From NCBI RefSeq assembly GCF_000960085.1, contig NZ_JYGT01000007.1:186001-250000 (forward strand): a DNA stretch of 64,000 nucleotides, read 5' to 3'. The position numbers were made by a program, and so were the translations under genes. The notes beneath the pieces were generated by a model. The model did no database searches and had not been told where the DNA came from. It was given only the letters and a program-made list of their open reading frames with translations. The DNA is from Streptococcus infantis (GTDB lineage Bacteria > Bacillota > Bacilli > Lactobacillales > Streptococcaceae). Shown here one piece after another: positions 1 through 9,909 of the stretch. The stretch's first letter is position 1. Each line of letters begins with the position of its first letter.

Positions 1-1234
1 GAACAAGGATACGTCCGTTACCTGCCATCTCTTCTTCCATCTTATCGATAATAGCCTTGATAGCTGGTACTTCCATGGCTTTCTCTTTCATGGCATTTTC
101 AACACGGATATTGACCAATTTTTGTGGGTAAATCGTTACTTCTGAAGCCAACTGAGATAAGCTCTTACCTGTTTCTTGCATGATTTTGGTCAATTGAACC
201 GCTGAAAGCTGACCATCACCTGTTGTATTATAGTCCATCAAGATAACGTGACCTGACTGCTCTCCTCCAAGATTGTAGCCATATTTTCTCATTTCTTCAA
301 CGACATAACGGTCTCCAACAGCAGTGACTGCCTTATTGATACCTTCACGATCCAAGGCTTTATGGAAACCAAGGTTGGACATAACTGTTGTTACAATTGT
401 ATTATGTGCCAATTGACCTTTTTCAGAAAGGTATTTACCGATGATGTACATAATCTTGTCACCATCGACAATTTCGCCATTTTCATCAACCGCAATCAAA
501 CGGTCGCTGTCCCCATCGAAGGCTAAACCAATGGCAGATTGACTTTCTTTTACAAGTTCTTGTAAGGCTTCTGGATGAGTTGAACCAACATTCAAATTGA
601 TATTAAGGCCATCTGGTGTTTCACCGATAACTGTTAATTGAGCACCCAAATCTGCAAAAATTTGACGAGCACTTGTAGAAGCGGCTCCATTTGCAGTATC
701 CAAGGCTACCTTCATCCCTTCAAGAGGAGTTCCAGTTGAAACGAGGTAGGCTTCATATTTACGCAAGCCTTCTGGATAGTCAACAACAGTACCTAAGCCC
801 TCTGCACTTGGACGTGGTAGAGTATCTTCACTCGCGTCAAGCAAGGTTTCGATTTCTGCTTCTTTGTCATCGTCTAGCTTAAAGCCGTCACCACCAAAGA
901 ATTTGATACCATTATCAAGGGCTGGATTGTGGCTTGCAGAAATCATAACCCCAGCACTTGCTCCCTCAGTTTTTACCAAGTAAGCAACAGCAGGTGTTGC
1001 AAGAACTCCAAGCTTATAAACGTGAATTCCGACTGAAAGGAGCCCAGCAATCAACGCTGCTTCAAGCATTTGACCTGAGATACGAGTGTCACGTCCTACA
1101 AAAACCTTAGGCGCTTCTGTCTCATGTTGACTAAGAACATATCCTCCAAAACGGCCTAGTTTAAAGGCCAATTCTGGCGTCAATTCTACGTTTGCTTCTC
1201 CACGGACTCCATCCGTTCCAAAATATTTACCCAT
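1..1234 (-). CDS. glmM: Phosphoglucosamine mutase, 3' end cut by window start
   Basis: Converts glucosamine-6-phosphate to glucosamine-1-phosphate in the cytoplasm, the step before UDP-GlcNAc in peptidoglycan synthesis. About 411 codons are present; the family has about 450, so the C-terminal part lies outside the window. Visible motifs are the N-terminal [11 protein letters not shown], the phosphoserine loop ISASHNP at about residue 101 and the metal-binding loop DGDSDR. The ATG at 1232-1234 follows an AAAGGA ribosome binding site. It lies 26 bp after cdaR in the conserved cdaA-cdaR-glmM order, which links c-di-AMP signalling to wall precursor supply; in relatives GlmM binds CdaA and inhibits it. 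Identification is secure. Confidence 0.97.
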   Translation of the reverse strand, partial: MGKYFGTDGVRGEANVELTPELAFKLGRFGGYVLSQHETEAPKVFVGRDTRISGQMLEAALIAGLLSVGIHVYKLGVLATPAVAYLVKTEGASAGVMISASHNPALDNGIKFFGGDGFKLDDDKEAEIETLLDASEDTLPRPSAEGLGTVVDYPEGLRKYEAYLVSTGTPLEGMKVALDTANGAASTSARQIFADLGAQLTVIGETPDGLNINLNVGSTHPEALQELVKESQSAIGLAFDGDSDRLIAVDENGEIVDGDKIMYIIGKYLSEKGQLAHNTIVTTVMSNLGFHKALDREGINKAVTAVGDRYVVEEMRKYGYNLGGEQSGHVILMDYNTTGDGQLSAVQLTKIMQETGKSLSQLASEVTIYPQKLVNIRVENAMKEKAMEVPAIKAIIDKMEEEMAGNGRILV

Positions 1235-1260
1235 TTTTATAATCCTTTTCTAGTTTAATA

Positions 1261-2052
1261 TTAATTTTGCTTTGAAGTATCTGGCTTCGTTTCTGCTGCT
1301 GTCGTTGATGAGTTTTCAGCAGTTGAAGCATTACTTGTTGTCGTTGAACTATTTGTTGTTCGGACTGGTTTAGTTATTACTTTCATAGTAACCTCAAAAG
1401 GAGTAATAACTGTTGGTAAAACGGTTCCATTCTTGTCGACAGCTTGTAAAGGTACTGACCCTGAATAATTCCCAGTTATTTTTTCACTCGTTGGCAAAAC
1501 TGCAACAATACGATCAATCTTAGACAGTGTATCTGCATCACTAGTTACTGAAACTTTTTCATCTGAAACAGTAACTCGCTCGATTATAATACGCTCATCG
1601 ATTTGACTAGAATCAATTTGAGGAACAACAGGTATATTATCTCTAGTGACCTTCTTACCAATTTTGACTGTAATTTTTTGTGGCGTTGCTACAGCCGTTA
1701 AACCACTTGGGAGATTTTCAATGGTCAAGGGAACTTCGATTGTTCCTTCTGTGGCTTGTGACAAATCCGCAGTCACTTTGAATTTACGAGTGCTTTCTTG
1801 CATCTCACTAGCCAAGGTCACTCGATTGGATCCAGTTAGAAATACAGTAACTTCTGAGCTGAAACCACTAATAAAATACTGCTCACTATCGTACTGGATA
1901 TCAATCGGTACATTGACTACCGTATTGGTATAGGTTTCTGTTCGAACTGGTCTTGCATTATTATTATTTTGATAATTAATGGAGGTAGCGTAGATAAATA
2001 AAACGCAAGCAAAGAGGAGCGAGGAGATGATATAAAGGCTATTTCTTTTCAT
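1261..2052 (-). CDS. cdaR: CdaA regulatory protein, YbbR-domain protein
   Basis: Membrane-anchored protein that modulates the diadenylate cyclase CdaA. One N-terminal transmembrane segment (about residues 5-24) is followed by an extracytoplasmic region made of YbbR-type beta repeats and a Ser/Thr-rich low-complexity tail (last ~40 residues). An in-frame ATG five codons upstream (2067) is part of the ribosome binding site: the bases read ATGGAGGGTGGAACAATG, so GGAGGG serves the second ATG and the start at 2052 (263 aa) is preferred. The gene overlaps the 3' end of cdaA by 14 bp, which suggests translational coupling. Confidence 0.93.
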   Translation of the reverse strand: MKRNSLYIISSLLFACVLFIYATSINYQNNNNARPVRTETYTNTVVNVPIDIQYDSEQYFISGFSSEVTVFLTGSNRVTLASEMQESTRKFKVTADLSQATEGTIEVPLTIENLPSGLTAVATPQKITVKIGKKVTRDNIPVVPQIDSSQIDERIIIERVTVSDEKVSVTSDADTLSKIDRIVAVLPTSEKITGNYSGSVPLQAVDKNGTVLPTVITPFEVTMKVITKPVRTTNSSTTTSNASTAENSSTTAAETKPDTSKQN

Positions 2053-2896
2053 TGTTCCACCCTCCAAAAATACGTTCTCTTAAAGTTGGTTCTTCTGAAT
2101 CCTTAGGTATCAAAATACGACGTAGTTCTTTCTCGAATTCTTCCAAACTTAGATCATGTTTAAAGACACCATTGTAGGTGATGGATATACCCCCAGTTTC
2201 TTCTGATACAACAAAAGTAAGGGCATCTGAAACTTCTGATAAACCAATGGCTGCACGGTGTCGTGTCCCAAACTCCTTAGAAATACCAGTGTTCTCAGTA
2301 AGTGGAAGATAAGCAGATGTTACAGCTATTCGATCACCTTTTATAATGACTGCACCATCATGTAAAGGTGTGTTTGGGATAAAGATATTGATTAAGAGTT
2401 CTGCAGAAATTTTAGCATCTAGAGGAATCCCTGTGGAAATATATTCCTGCAAGGTTCTGACACGCTGAACAGAGACCAGTGCTCCTATTTTACGTGGACT
2501 CATGTATTCAACTGCCTTGACAAAAGCCTGAACCATCTGTTCTTCTGAACTCATTGGAGTAGTGGAAAAGAAATCCGTAGCCCTACCTAATCGCTCCAAA
2601 CCTGTCCGAATTTCTGGAGAAAAGATAACAACCGCTGCAATAACTCCATAAGTAATCAATTGATTAATCAACCAGGAAATAGTTGTCAGGCCTAAAAAGT
2701 TAGCTGCTATCTGAGCTAAGATAAAGACTAAAACCCCTCGAACCAGAATCATAATCTTGGTTCCTGCAATTGATTTTGTAAATTGATATAAGATATAAGC
2801 AACGATTAGAATATCAATCAAATTTATCACAATACTCCAAGGACTGGAAAATAAACTAGACCAGTATTGGAGATTAGATAATTGCTGAAAATTCAT
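2039..2896 (-). CDS. cdaA: Membrane diadenylate cyclase (c-di-AMP synthase)
   Basis: Makes cyclic di-AMP from two ATP; the messenger controls potassium and osmolyte transport and wall homeostasis. There are three N-terminal transmembrane segments (about residues 21-40, 46-66 and 73-92) and a cytoplasmic DAC domain with the catalytic DGA motif at 180-182 and the ATP-binding RHR at 212-214, both intact. I prefer the ATG at 2896 (285 aa) to the one six codons upstream, because GGAGAGGGG lies just before it. It is the first gene of cdaA-cdaR-glmM. Confidence 0.96.
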   Translation of the reverse strand: MNFQQLSNLQYWSSLFSSPWSIVINLIDILIVAYILYQFTKSIAGTKIMILVRGVLVFILAQIAANFLGLTTISWLINQLITYGVIAAVVIFSPEIRTGLERLGRATDFFSTTPMSSEEQMVQAFVKAVEYMSPRKIGALVSVQRVRTLQEYISTGIPLDAKISAELLINIFIPNTPLHDGAVIIKGDRIAVTSAYLPLTENTGISKEFGTRHRAAIGLSEVSDALTFVVSEETGGISITYNGVFKHDLSLEEFEKELRRILIPKDSEEPTLRERIFGGWNNEKK

Positions 2897-2924
2897 CCTG
2901 GGACCCCTCTCCATAAAAAAAGCT

Positions 2925-2940
2925 TCTCTTCATTATACCA
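2925..2940 (-). promoter_or_regulatory. Promoter of cdaA-cdaR-glmM (extended -10)
   Basis: On the minus strand the sequence TGGTATAAT (TATAAT at 2932-2937) is an extended -10 element. No good -35 is visible at 16-18 bp, which is tolerated for extended -10 promoters. The leader to cdaA would be about 30 nt. Confidence 0.6.
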
Positions 2941-3031
2941 TTTTTAATGGAAATTTTCTCCCCCCCACCTCATTTTAAATTAGTAGAAAATATGATAGAA
3001 TAAAATGATAAAAATGAAATAAGGAGAAACC

Positions 3032-4000
3032 ATGTCTGAATTATATGATATTACCATCGTTGGAGGTGGTCCTGTAGGCCTGTTTGCCGCATTCTATGCT
3101 CACCTACGCCAAGCCAAAGTCCAAATTATCGACTCTCTTCCACAACTAGGTGGCCAACCTGCCATTCTTTATCCTGAAAAACAAATTCTTGATGTCCCAG
3201 GTTTCCCAAATCTCACTGGTGAAGAACTAACTAATCGCCTCTTAGAACAACTAAAAGGTTTTGATACACCAGCACATCTCAATGAAACTGTTCTTGACAT
3301 TGAAAAAGAGAATGATGTTTTTAAGATAACAACTACTAAAGGTATTCATAGTAGTAAAGCTGTCATTATCGCTATGGGTGGAGGTGCCTTTAAACCGCGT
3401 CCACTTGAATTGGATGGTGTTGATAATTATGAAAATATCCACTACCACGTTTCTAACATTCAGCAATATGCTGGAAAGAGAGTAACCATCCTGGGTGGAG
3501 GAGACTCTGCTGTGGACTGGGCTTTAGCTTTTGAAAGGATTGCGCCAACTACACTTGTTCACCGTCGAGATAACTTCCGTGCGCTTGAACATAGTGTCCA
3601 AGCCCTTCAAGAATCATCTGTTAGCATCAAAACACCATTTGTACCAAGTCAACTTCTTGGAGATGGAAAAACTCTTGACAAGCTTGAAATTACAAAAGTT
3701 AAATCCGATGAAACTGAATCCATTGAATTGGACCACCTCTTTGTCAACTATGGTTTCAAATCTTCTGTCGGAAACCTTAAAAATTGGGGATTAGAACTGA
3801 ATCGCCATAAGATTATCGTCAACAGTAAACAAGAGTCAAGTCAGGCAGGAATTTACGCTATTGGAGACTGCTGCTACTACGAAGGTAAGATTGACTTGAT
3901 TGCGACAGGTCTAGGTGAAGCACCTACTGCAGTTAACAATGCCATTAACTACATTGACCCAGAGCAAAAAGTACAACCAAAACACTCTACTAGTCTATAA
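3032..4000 (+). CDS. Ferredoxin/flavodoxin--NADP(+) reductase, thioredoxin-reductase-like type
   Basis: FAD/NADPH oxidoreductase of 322 aa. Residues 11-16 GGGPVG form the FAD dinucleotide fold, GGGDSA at 155-160 the NADPH fold, and a GD near residue 278 (AIGDCC) the second FAD contact. The redox-active CxxC of true thioredoxin reductase is absent between the two folds, which places it with the YumC-type ferredoxin-NADP reductases rather than TrxB. AAGGAG precedes the ATG. It is monocistronic, divergent from cdaA and convergent with whiA. The electron partner (ferredoxin or flavodoxin) cannot be read from the sequence. Confidence 0.9.
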   Translation: MSELYDITIVGGGPVGLFAAFYAHLRQAKVQIIDSLPQLGGQPAILYPEKQILDVPGFPNLTGEELTNRLLEQLKGFDTPAHLNETVLDIEKENDVFKITTTKGIHSSKAVIIAMGGGAFKPRPLELDGVDNYENIHYHVSNIQQYAGKRVTILGGGDSAVDWALAFERIAPTTLVHRRDNFRALEHSVQALQESSVSIKTPFVPSQLLGDGKTLDKLEITKVKSDETESIELDHLFVNYGFKSSVGNLKNWGLELNRHKIIVNSKQESSQAGIYAIGDCCYYEGKIDLIATGLGEAPTAVNNAINYIDPEQKVQPKHSTSL

Positions 4001-4003
4001 GAA

Positions 4004-4033
4004 AAAACCACGAATCCTTTGATTCGTGGTTTT
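4004..4033. terminator. Bidirectional terminator between the NADP reductase gene and whiA
   Basis: Perfect 13-bp stem AAAACCACGAATC / GATTCGTGGTTTT with a four-base loop. T-rich flanks on both strands fit two convergent genes; the stem touches the whiA stop codon. Confidence 0.9.
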
Positions 4034-4943
4034 AAAGTTCATCTGCAATTTTATTTATCTTTCGCAATCTATGATTGACACCACTTTTGGTGAGTGGATT
4101 TGTCAAACTGTCTGCCAATTGTTGAATAGAATAGTCTGGATGCTGGATACGCAGATGCGCTACTTCCTGCAAATCGACTGGTAGACTATCTAGACCAATG
4201 GTATCCATGATTTTACTGATATTGTTAATGGTTTTCATGCTTGCAGAAACCGTACGTGCAATATTAGCTGTCTCTGCATTATTGGCACGATTGAGATCAT
4301 TTCGAGTTTCTCGGAGAATCTTGACCCCTTCAAAAGTATCACGCGCCTGCATGGCTCCCACCAAAATCAGGAAATCCATAATATCTTCGGCTCTTTGGAG
4401 ATAGGTTACTGCTCCCTTTTTTCGTTCGATAACCTTGGCATCTAACAAGAACTGCTGCAAAAGCGAAGCAATCCCTTGCGCATGGTCCACATAGACAGAA
4501 CTAATTTCTAACTGATACTTTCCTGACTCAGGATCCCGAATACTCCCATTTGCCAAAAAGGCTCCACAAAGGTAAGCACGTCCAGCTTCTTCATCTCCTA
4601 AAATTTCTGGATCAATCCCAGTCTCTAGACCAAAGAAAGAATCAGCCAAACGCAAATCCGCTAAAAGTTCTTGAACCCGCTCATCAGTAAACACGGTATA
4701 AACACGATTTTTCCGAAGATTACTTCTCTGATGATGACGGATCTCGGACTTGATACCATAGAAGTGCAGGAAAGATTCATAGAGGTGACGAGCTAACTTA
4801 GCGTTTTCTGTTACAACGGATAAGGTTAAACCAGAGCTAGATAAACCTACACTACCAGACATCTTGATAATAGCTGATAATTCATAACGACTCAGATGAT
4901 GCTGACCAAGGATTTCTTCTTTTACTGCTACTGTGAAACTCAT
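4032..4943 (-). CDS. whiA: WhiA DNA-binding protein (sporulation regulator homologue)
   Basis: Conserved 303-aa protein with an N-terminal LAGLIDADG-like fold (catalytic residues lost in the family) and a C-terminal helix-turn-helix; the segment from about residue 270 (SIQQLADSL, then [11 protein letters not shown]) is the HTH. In non-sporulating Firmicutes it affects cell division and chromosome segregation. Its ATG overlaps the yvcK stop (ATGA), and it is the last gene of rapZ-yvcK-whiA, an order conserved across Gram-positives. Confidence 0.96.
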   Translation of the reverse strand: MSFTVAVKEEILGQHHLSRYELSAIIKMSGSVGLSSSGLTLSVVTENAKLARHLYESFLHFYGIKSEIRHHQRSNLRKNRVYTVFTDERVQELLADLRLADSFFGLETGIDPEILGDEEAGRAYLCGAFLANGSIRDPESGKYQLEISSVYVDHAQGIASLLQQFLLDAKVIERKKGAVTYLQRAEDIMDFLILVGAMQARDTFEGVKILRETRNDLNRANNAETANIARTVSASMKTINNISKIMDTIGLDSLPVDLQEVAHLRIQHPDYSIQQLADSLTNPLTKSGVNHRLRKINKIADEL

Positions 4944-5917
4944 TTTCTCACCTGTATAATTCGCATCAACTCGTCCACGATTAAATCTCCATCATGGAAG
5001 GCTCCACCATTTTCCAAACGTAGGAAGTTAGATGAAATGACACGCGGTACTTGCTTACGCAAACCTTCAAAATCATGGTCAACCTGCACCAAATATTCAT
5101 CAAAACGGTTGGTATCCATATAATCTCTCGGAATCTTTTCGATATTAACAAGAACAGTATCGATAAATGGACGGCCCAAATGACGATGTAAGACTTCTAC
5201 GTGATCACTATCTGAGAAATATTCTGTCTCTCCACGCTGGGTCATGATGTTGCAGACATAGGCAATTTCTGCCTTAGTCTCAAGAAGTGCCTGCCCAATC
5301 TCCTCAATGACAATATTTGGCAAAATCGATGTAAAGAGGGAACCTGGTCCCAAAACAATCATATCACTCTCAAGAATTGTATTCACAACTCGACGGCTAG
5401 CCTGCGGCTTTTCATCATCCAGAGTATTGGTCACATAGACATGGTCTATCATTCCTGGATGGTCTGCAATATGACTTTCCCCAGCCACCTCTGTCCCATC
5501 ATTAAAGACAGCATGGAGTGTCAAAGGATGGTCGCTTGATGGGAAAATCTTACCTGTGGTATGGAAAAATTTACTCAATAGTTGCATGGCATTATAGGTT
5601 GAACCTTGCATTTCAGAAAGACCAGCAATAATAATGTTTCCTAGGGGATGACCTGCAAAGGCGCCTGCATCCTCAGAAAAACGGTATTGAAAGACCTTTT
5701 CATAGAATTTTGGCATATCTGACATAGCCACAAGAACATTGCGAAGATCCCCAGGAGGAGTCAATTGCTGAATATTCTTACGAAGCTCTCCTGAAGAACC
5801 TCCATCGTCAGCAACGGTTACAATGGCTGCAATATCAACATCCTTTTCCCGTAAACTCTTTAAAATAACAGGGATCCCGGTTCCACCACCAATCACCGTA
5901 ATTTTTAGTTTTCTCAT
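4940..5917 (-). CDS. yvcK: YvcK-type gluconeogenesis factor (UDP-sugar binding)
   Basis: CofD-like Rossmann protein of 325 aa with GGGTG at residues 10-14 and a following ADDGGSSG segment typical of the family. In Bacillus it binds UDP-sugars and is needed for growth on gluconeogenic carbon and for normal cell shape. It overlaps rapZ upstream and whiA downstream by 4 bp each (ATGA), so the three genes are translationally coupled. Confidence 0.95.
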   Translation of the reverse strand: MRKLKITVIGGGTGIPVILKSLREKDVDIAAIVTVADDGGSSGELRKNIQQLTPPGDLRNVLVAMSDMPKFYEKVFQYRFSEDAGAFAGHPLGNIIIAGLSEMQGSTYNAMQLLSKFFHTTGKIFPSSDHPLTLHAVFNDGTEVAGESHIADHPGMIDHVYVTNTLDDEKPQASRRVVNTILESDMIVLGPGSLFTSILPNIVIEEIGQALLETKAEIAYVCNIMTQRGETEYFSDSDHVEVLHRHLGRPFIDTVLVNIEKIPRDYMDTNRFDEYLVQVDHDFEGLRKQVPRVISSNFLRLENGGAFHDGDLIVDELMRIIQVRK

Positions 5918-6804
5918 GAACGGTTTACCGTTTCCTTTCTTCGGTCTTTATCACGATGACTTTCATTTACAGGCCAATGTTTCGCCAAATCATTGGCTAA
6001 TCGTTTGGCAAAGGCAACGCTTCGGTGTTGCCCACCTGTACATCCCACTGCAATGGTTAAAACAGATTTTCCTTCTTTCTTATAGCCAGGTAGGATTGGT
6101 TCAATCAAGGCCAATAAATGGCGGTAGAAATCCTCAGATTCCTCATGATTCATCACATAGTCATAAACCGCCTTGTCCTCACCCGTCTGATTACGAAGTT
6201 CTGGAAAATAGTATGGGTTTGGTAAAAAGCGAACATCAAATACCAAATCAGCATCAATTGGAATTCCGTATTTAAACCCAAAAGACATGACCTCGATACG
6301 GAAAGACTGCGTTTGTTCTTGGTCCGAAAATTGCTCTGCAATAGTTTTACGGAGTTCACGAGGAGTTAACTCTGTTGTGTCTACCACGTTTTGACTCATA
6401 TTTTTCAAAGGCGCCAAGAGTTCGCGTTCCAACTTGATCCCGTCCAAGATACGACCATCTGCTGCTAGAGGGTGACTTCTTCTAGTTTCCTTATAGCGTG
6501 CCACCAATTCCTTATCTGCCGCATCCAAAAAGAGGATTTTAAAGTCCAAATCATCTTGGTTTTCCAATTCATCCAAGACAGCTTGAATCTCTGAGAAGAA
6601 AGAACGACTACGCATATCCACCACTAGGGCCAACTTGTGGTCGTCATCCTTGGTCTCTACCAACTGCAAAAACTTTGGCAAGAGAGCTGGTGGCATATTA
6701 TCAATGGTAAAATATCCTAAATCTTCAAAGGACTGAATGGCTACAGTTTTCCCTGCACCACTCATCCCTGTCACAATCACCAGGTGAAGTTGTTTCTTTG
6801 TCAT
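5914..6804 (-). CDS. rapZ: RapZ-like nucleotide-binding protein (YvcJ family)
   Basis: P-loop protein of 296 aa with Walker A GMSGAGKT at residues 13-20 and a C-terminal domain containing [10 protein letters not shown]. In E. coli RapZ is an RNA adaptor controlling GlmS; Gram-positive YvcJ hydrolyses GTP and affects competence, so the exact role here is uncertain. Two adjacent ATGs exist at 6807 and 6804. AAGGAG ends only three bases before the first and six before the second, so the second is chosen. Confidence 0.94.
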   Translation of the reverse strand: MTKKQLHLVIVTGMSGAGKTVAIQSFEDLGYFTIDNMPPALLPKFLQLVETKDDDHKLALVVDMRSRSFFSEIQAVLDELENQDDLDFKILFLDAADKELVARYKETRRSHPLAADGRILDGIKLERELLAPLKNMSQNVVDTTELTPRELRKTIAEQFSDQEQTQSFRIEVMSFGFKYGIPIDADLVFDVRFLPNPYYFPELRNQTGEDKAVYDYVMNHEESEDFYRHLLALIEPILPGYKKEGKSVLTIAVGCTGGQHRSVAFAKRLANDLAKHWPVNESHRDKDRRKETVNRS

Positions 6805-6824
6805 CATAGTCTCCTTATATCAAA

Positions 6825-6849
6825 AGAAGTTTGGAAGAACCAAACTTCT
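6825..6849 (-). terminator. Weak hairpin after ridA
   Basis: Stem AGAAGTTTGG / CCAAACTTCT with a five-base loop just after the ridA stop. The T-rich tract on the minus strand is short (TTTTGATAT), so partial read-through into rapZ is likely. Confidence 0.5.
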
Positions 6850-6855
6850 ACTAGC

Positions 6856-7236
6856 TTATCCAATCTCTGCGATGACTTCAATTTCGACTTTTACATCGCG
6901 AGGAAGACGAGCTACTTCCACAGCTGAACGAGCTGGAAATTCCTTGTTAAAGGCTGTTTGGTAAACCTCATTAAAAGGAACAAAGTCGTTCATATCACTC
7001 AAGAAGCAAGTTGTTTTAACAACATGGTCAAAATCTGTACCTGCTTCTGCTAAAATAGCTCCAATGTTTTTCAAGACTTGTTCTGTCTGTTCTTGAATCG
7101 TTTCTCCTACGATTTCTCCAGTTTCAGGAGATAAAGGAACTTGACCGCTAGCAAACAAAAGGTTCCCAACGATTTTTCCCTGAACGTAAGGCCCGATTGC
7201 CTTTGGAGCTTTATCTGTATGAATTGTTTTTGCCAT
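6856..7236 (-). CDS. ridA: RidA family enamine/imine deaminase
   Basis: A 126-aa YjgF/YER057c/UK114 protein. It hydrolyses reactive 2-aminoacrylate and related enamines made by PLP enzymes such as threonine dehydratase. The conserved substrate-binding arginine lies in the motif RSAVEVARLP near the C-terminus, and the length matches the family. It follows ysxC by about 10 bp on the same strand and probably shares its transcript. Confidence 0.94.
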   Translation of the reverse strand: MAKTIHTDKAPKAIGPYVQGKIVGNLLFASGQVPLSPETGEIVGETIQEQTEQVLKNIGAILAEAGTDFDHVVKTTCFLSDMNDFVPFNEVYQTAFNKEFPARSAVEVARLPRDVKVEIEVIAEIG

Positions 7237-7245
7237 ATGTATTCC

Positions 7246-7833
7246 TCACAATTTTTCTAAAATAGCATCCCAAGCCTGGTCCATTCCTGCTTTTGTTACG
7301 GATGAAAAGAGGATAAAGTCATCACTTGGATCAAAGTTTAATTTCTTTTTAATAGCTGATTCGTGCTTGTTCCATTTACCGCGCGGAATCTTGTCTGCCT
7401 TGGTCGCCACAATGATGACAGGAATCTCATAATACTTAAGAAATTCGTACATCTGCACATCATCTGCTGTCGGGTCATGACGAAGGTCAACGAGACTAAC
7501 AACTGCCCGAAGATTTTCTCGAGTAGTCAAGTACTCCTCAATCATACGACCCCATTTTTCACGTTCCTTTTTGGAAACACGGGCATAACCATAGCCAGGC
7601 ACATCCACAAAACGCATCTTGTCATCAATATTAAAGAAATTGAGTAGTTGTGTTTTTCCCGGTTTTCCAGAGGTACGAGCTAGATTCTTACGATTAAGCA
7701 TGGTGTTGATAAAGCTTGATTTCCCAACATTTGAGCGACCTGCAAGAGCAATCTCAGGAAGTTCATCCTCTGGATAGTGGGACTTGTTAGCTGCACTCAG
7801 CAAAATCTCAGCATTGTGTGTATTGATTTCCAT
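7246..7833 (-). CDS. ysxC: Ribosome-biogenesis GTP-binding protein YsxC/EngB
   Basis: Essential GTPase in 50S subunit assembly, 195 aa. G1 motif GRSNVGKS is at residues 32-39, followed by G3 DVPGYGYA and G4 TKAD. The ATG at 7833 is preferred to a GTG two codons upstream, because AGAGG ends five bases before the ATG and the GTG lies inside the spacer. It follows clpX almost directly, a pairing known in streptococci. Confidence 0.96.
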   Translation of the reverse strand: MEINTHNAEILLSAANKSHYPEDELPEIALAGRSNVGKSSFINTMLNRKNLARTSGKPGKTQLLNFFNIDDKMRFVDVPGYGYARVSKKEREKWGRMIEEYLTTRENLRAVVSLVDLRHDPTADDVQMYEFLKYYEIPVIIVATKADKIPRGKWNKHESAIKKKLNFDPSDDFILFSSVTKAGMDQAWDAILEKL

Positions 7834-7841
7834 AGTCACCT

Positions 7842-9074
7842 CTAGGCTGTCTCTAGAATTGGTTTAGCTGTTCCGTCAACTGCTTCTTTTGTGATACGAA
7901 CAGTTTTCACATTTTCTTGACTTGGAACCTCAAACATAACATCTAGCATGGTTTCTTCGATGATTGAGCGAAGACCACGCGCACCTGTTTTACGTTCGAT
8001 GGCTTTGTTTGCAATTTCCTGGAGTGCTTCGTCGTCAAATTCAAGCTCAACATCATCATAAGAAAGCAAGGTCTGGTATTGTTTGACCAAGGCATTTCTT
8101 GGTTCCTTCAAGATGCGAACCAAATCATCTACAGTCAACTGCTCCAAGGCTGCAAAGACAGGCAAGCGTCCAATCAACTCAGGAATAATACCGAATTTTT
8201 GAATATCTTCTGCGATGATTTCTTGCATATAAGAGCTGTTTTCGTCAATGGCCTTGTTGTTTTGTCCGAAACCAATCACTTTTTCACCTAGACGCTGTTT
8301 GACAATCTCTTCGATGCCATCGAAGGCACCACCCACGATAAAGAGGATATTTTTTGTATCCACTTGAATCATTTCTTGTTGTGGATGTTTGCGTCCACCT
8401 TGAGGTGGTACGCTGGCTACAGTTCCCTCGATAATTTTGAGGAGGGCTTGTTGTACCCCTTCACCAGAAACATCACGTGTGATAGACACGTTCTCGCTCT
8501 TCTTGGCAATCTTGTCAATCTCATCTACATAGATGATTCCACGTTCTGCACGTTCGATGTTAAAGTCAGCTGCCTGCAAGAGTTTGAGGAGAATATTTTC
8601 CACGTCCTCACCAACATAACCAGCCTCAGTAAGAGCTGTTGCATCTGCAATGGCAAAAGGTACATTCAAACTTCTAGCAAGAGTCTGAGCAAGGAAAGTC
8701 TTCCCTGATCCAGTTGGGCCAATCATTAGAATGTTTGACTTTTGCAAATCCACATCTTCACTATCTTCACGAGTGTCATGGAAATTGATGCGTTTATAGT
8801 GGTTATAAACAGCTACTGCCAAAGCACGTTTAGCACGATCTTGACCGATCACATAGTGGTTCAAAATGTTTAGGAGTTCGATTGGTTTTGGTACCTCAGA
8901 CAAGTCCGCCAAAACTTCCTCAGCTAACTCCTCACGAATAATTTCCTGAGCCAACTCCACACATTCATTACAGATAAAGGCATTGTTCCCAGCAATTATT
9001 TTTTTAACTTCTTCTTGGCTTTTGCCACAAAATGAGCAATAAACCATCATATCATTTTTCCTATTTGTAGACAT
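7842..9074 (-). CDS. clpX: ClpX, ATPase subunit of the ClpXP protease
   Basis: AAA+ unfoldase of 410 aa that feeds substrates to ClpP. The N-terminal zinc domain has C13, C16, C35 and C38. Walker A GPTGSGKT lies at 119-126, Walker B VDEID around 183-187, and the pore loop GYVGED around 152-157. Sensor and C-terminal domains are complete. It sits in the order dfr, small ORF, clpX, ysxC on one strand. Confidence 0.98.
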   Translation of the reverse strand: MSTNRKNDMMVYCSFCGKSQEEVKKIIAGNNAFICNECVELAQEIIREELAEEVLADLSEVPKPIELLNILNHYVIGQDRAKRALAVAVYNHYKRINFHDTREDSEDVDLQKSNILMIGPTGSGKTFLAQTLARSLNVPFAIADATALTEAGYVGEDVENILLKLLQAADFNIERAERGIIYVDEIDKIAKKSENVSITRDVSGEGVQQALLKIIEGTVASVPPQGGRKHPQQEMIQVDTKNILFIVGGAFDGIEEIVKQRLGEKVIGFGQNNKAIDENSSYMQEIIAEDIQKFGIIPELIGRLPVFAALEQLTVDDLVRILKEPRNALVKQYQTLLSYDDVELEFDDEALQEIANKAIERKTGARGLRSIIEETMLDVMFEVPSQENVKTVRITKEAVDGTAKPILETA

Positions 9075-9105
9075 GATTCCCTTCCGTTCTAACTATTCAT
9101 TCAAT

Positions 9106-9276
9106 CTAAAATAAGGTCATATAAAAAGCATGAATGCTATTCACCAAGTTTGTGAAAGCATTTAGCCAAAGCAGAGTAGCAAGTCCAAAGCGCTTTTTAC
9201 GAAAAGCGTGTGTTCCAGCTACAAGACAGACAGCACACAAAAGAGCTGTAAAAAATCCAAAAATACTGCGCTCCAT
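9106..9276 (-). CDS. Small hydrophobic protein, 56 aa, between dfr and clpX
   Basis: An uninterrupted 56-codon ORF starts at ATG 9274-9276, which overlaps the dfr stop (TAATG), and ends with TAG at 9106-9108. The product begins MERSIFGFF and has one strong hydrophobic stretch (about residues 5-22), a basic turn FRKKRF and a second weaker hydrophobic part, so a one- or two-pass membrane peptide is likely. AGAAAGGAAG precedes the ATG. The reading frame, stop/start coupling and ribosome binding site support a real gene; S. pneumoniae is recalled to have a small hypothetical gene at the same place. Function unknown. Confidence 0.75.
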   Translation of the reverse strand: MERSIFGFFTALLCAVCLVAGTHAFRKKRFGLATLLWLNAFTNLVNSIHAFYMTLF

Positions 9277-9782
9277 TAGACTTCCTTTCTCTTTCTATAT
9301 TCGATGGTAAAATCATAGACATTTTTCTCATCTTTGGAATAAGATTTGCTTGCAACAGTCTCAAAAGCAGTCAAGTCAAAATCTTCTGGGAAATAGGTAT
9401 CCCCTTCAACTTGAGCATGAATTTGTGTCACAATAATCTCATCGAGATAAGGTTCAAAAAGCTGAAAAATCTGCTTGCCACCAATGATATAGAGATTCTT
9501 AGCCTGATGATGATACCAGTCTAAAACATCCTCAACATTTTGAAAGACCAGAGCACCATCGATTGCTTCTTCAGGATTGCGCGTCAAAATCAAGGTTTCA
9601 CGTCCTGGAAGCAATCGTCGACCCATCCCATCAAAGGTTACACGACCCATTAAAATGGCATGATTCAAGGTTGTTTCTTTAAAATGTTTTAACTCTGCTG
9701 GCAAATGCCAAGGTAAACGATCCTCTTTCCCGATCACACCCTTTTCATCTTGAGCCCAAATGGCTACGATTTTCTTTGTCAT
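9276..9782 (-). CDS. folA: Dihydrofolate reductase
   Basis: Reduces dihydrofolate to tetrahydrofolate with NADPH; target of trimethoprim. 168 aa. The active-site acidic residue is E30 in LPAELKHF, and the NADPH motif is GRVTF at about 46-50. Residue 100 in [11 protein letters not shown] is isoleucine; leucine here is the main trimethoprim-resistance change in pneumococcus, so this allele looks susceptible at that site. It is the first gene ahead of the small membrane ORF, clpX and ysxC. Confidence 0.97.
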   Translation of the reverse strand: MTKKIVAIWAQDEKGVIGKEDRLPWHLPAELKHFKETTLNHAILMGRVTFDGMGRRLLPGRETLILTRNPEEAIDGALVFQNVEDVLDWYHHQAKNLYIIGGKQIFQLFEPYLDEIIVTQIHAQVEGDTYFPEDFDLTAFETVASKSYSKDEKNVYDFTIEYRKRKEV

Positions 9783-9862
9783 GCTTTCATCCTTTTCATT
9801 GATAGTTCTATTTTATCAAAAATCTTCAAAAAAGACTGTTTTGGAATGCCCTCCTGAATAGA

Positions 9863-9893
9863 AAAAATCCGTAGAAAACTTCTACGGATTTTT
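9863..9893 (-). terminator. Terminator of dpr
   Basis: Perfect 14-bp stem AAAAATCCGTAGAA / TTCTACGGATTTTT with a three-base loop, 16 bp past the dpr stop. It ends in a T run on both strands. Confidence 0.9.
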
Positions 9894-9909
9894 AGAAAAA
9901 TACAGTATC

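Noticed and set aside
691..882. 63-aa plus-strand frame inside glmM
   Set aside because: Lies wholly inside a clear conserved gene on the other strand; no start signal.
2941..3000. Run of seven C residues upstream of the NADP reductase gene as a phase-variable tract
   Set aside because: It lies outside coding sequence and outside the best promoter elements; seven C is short for slippage, so no support for phase variation.
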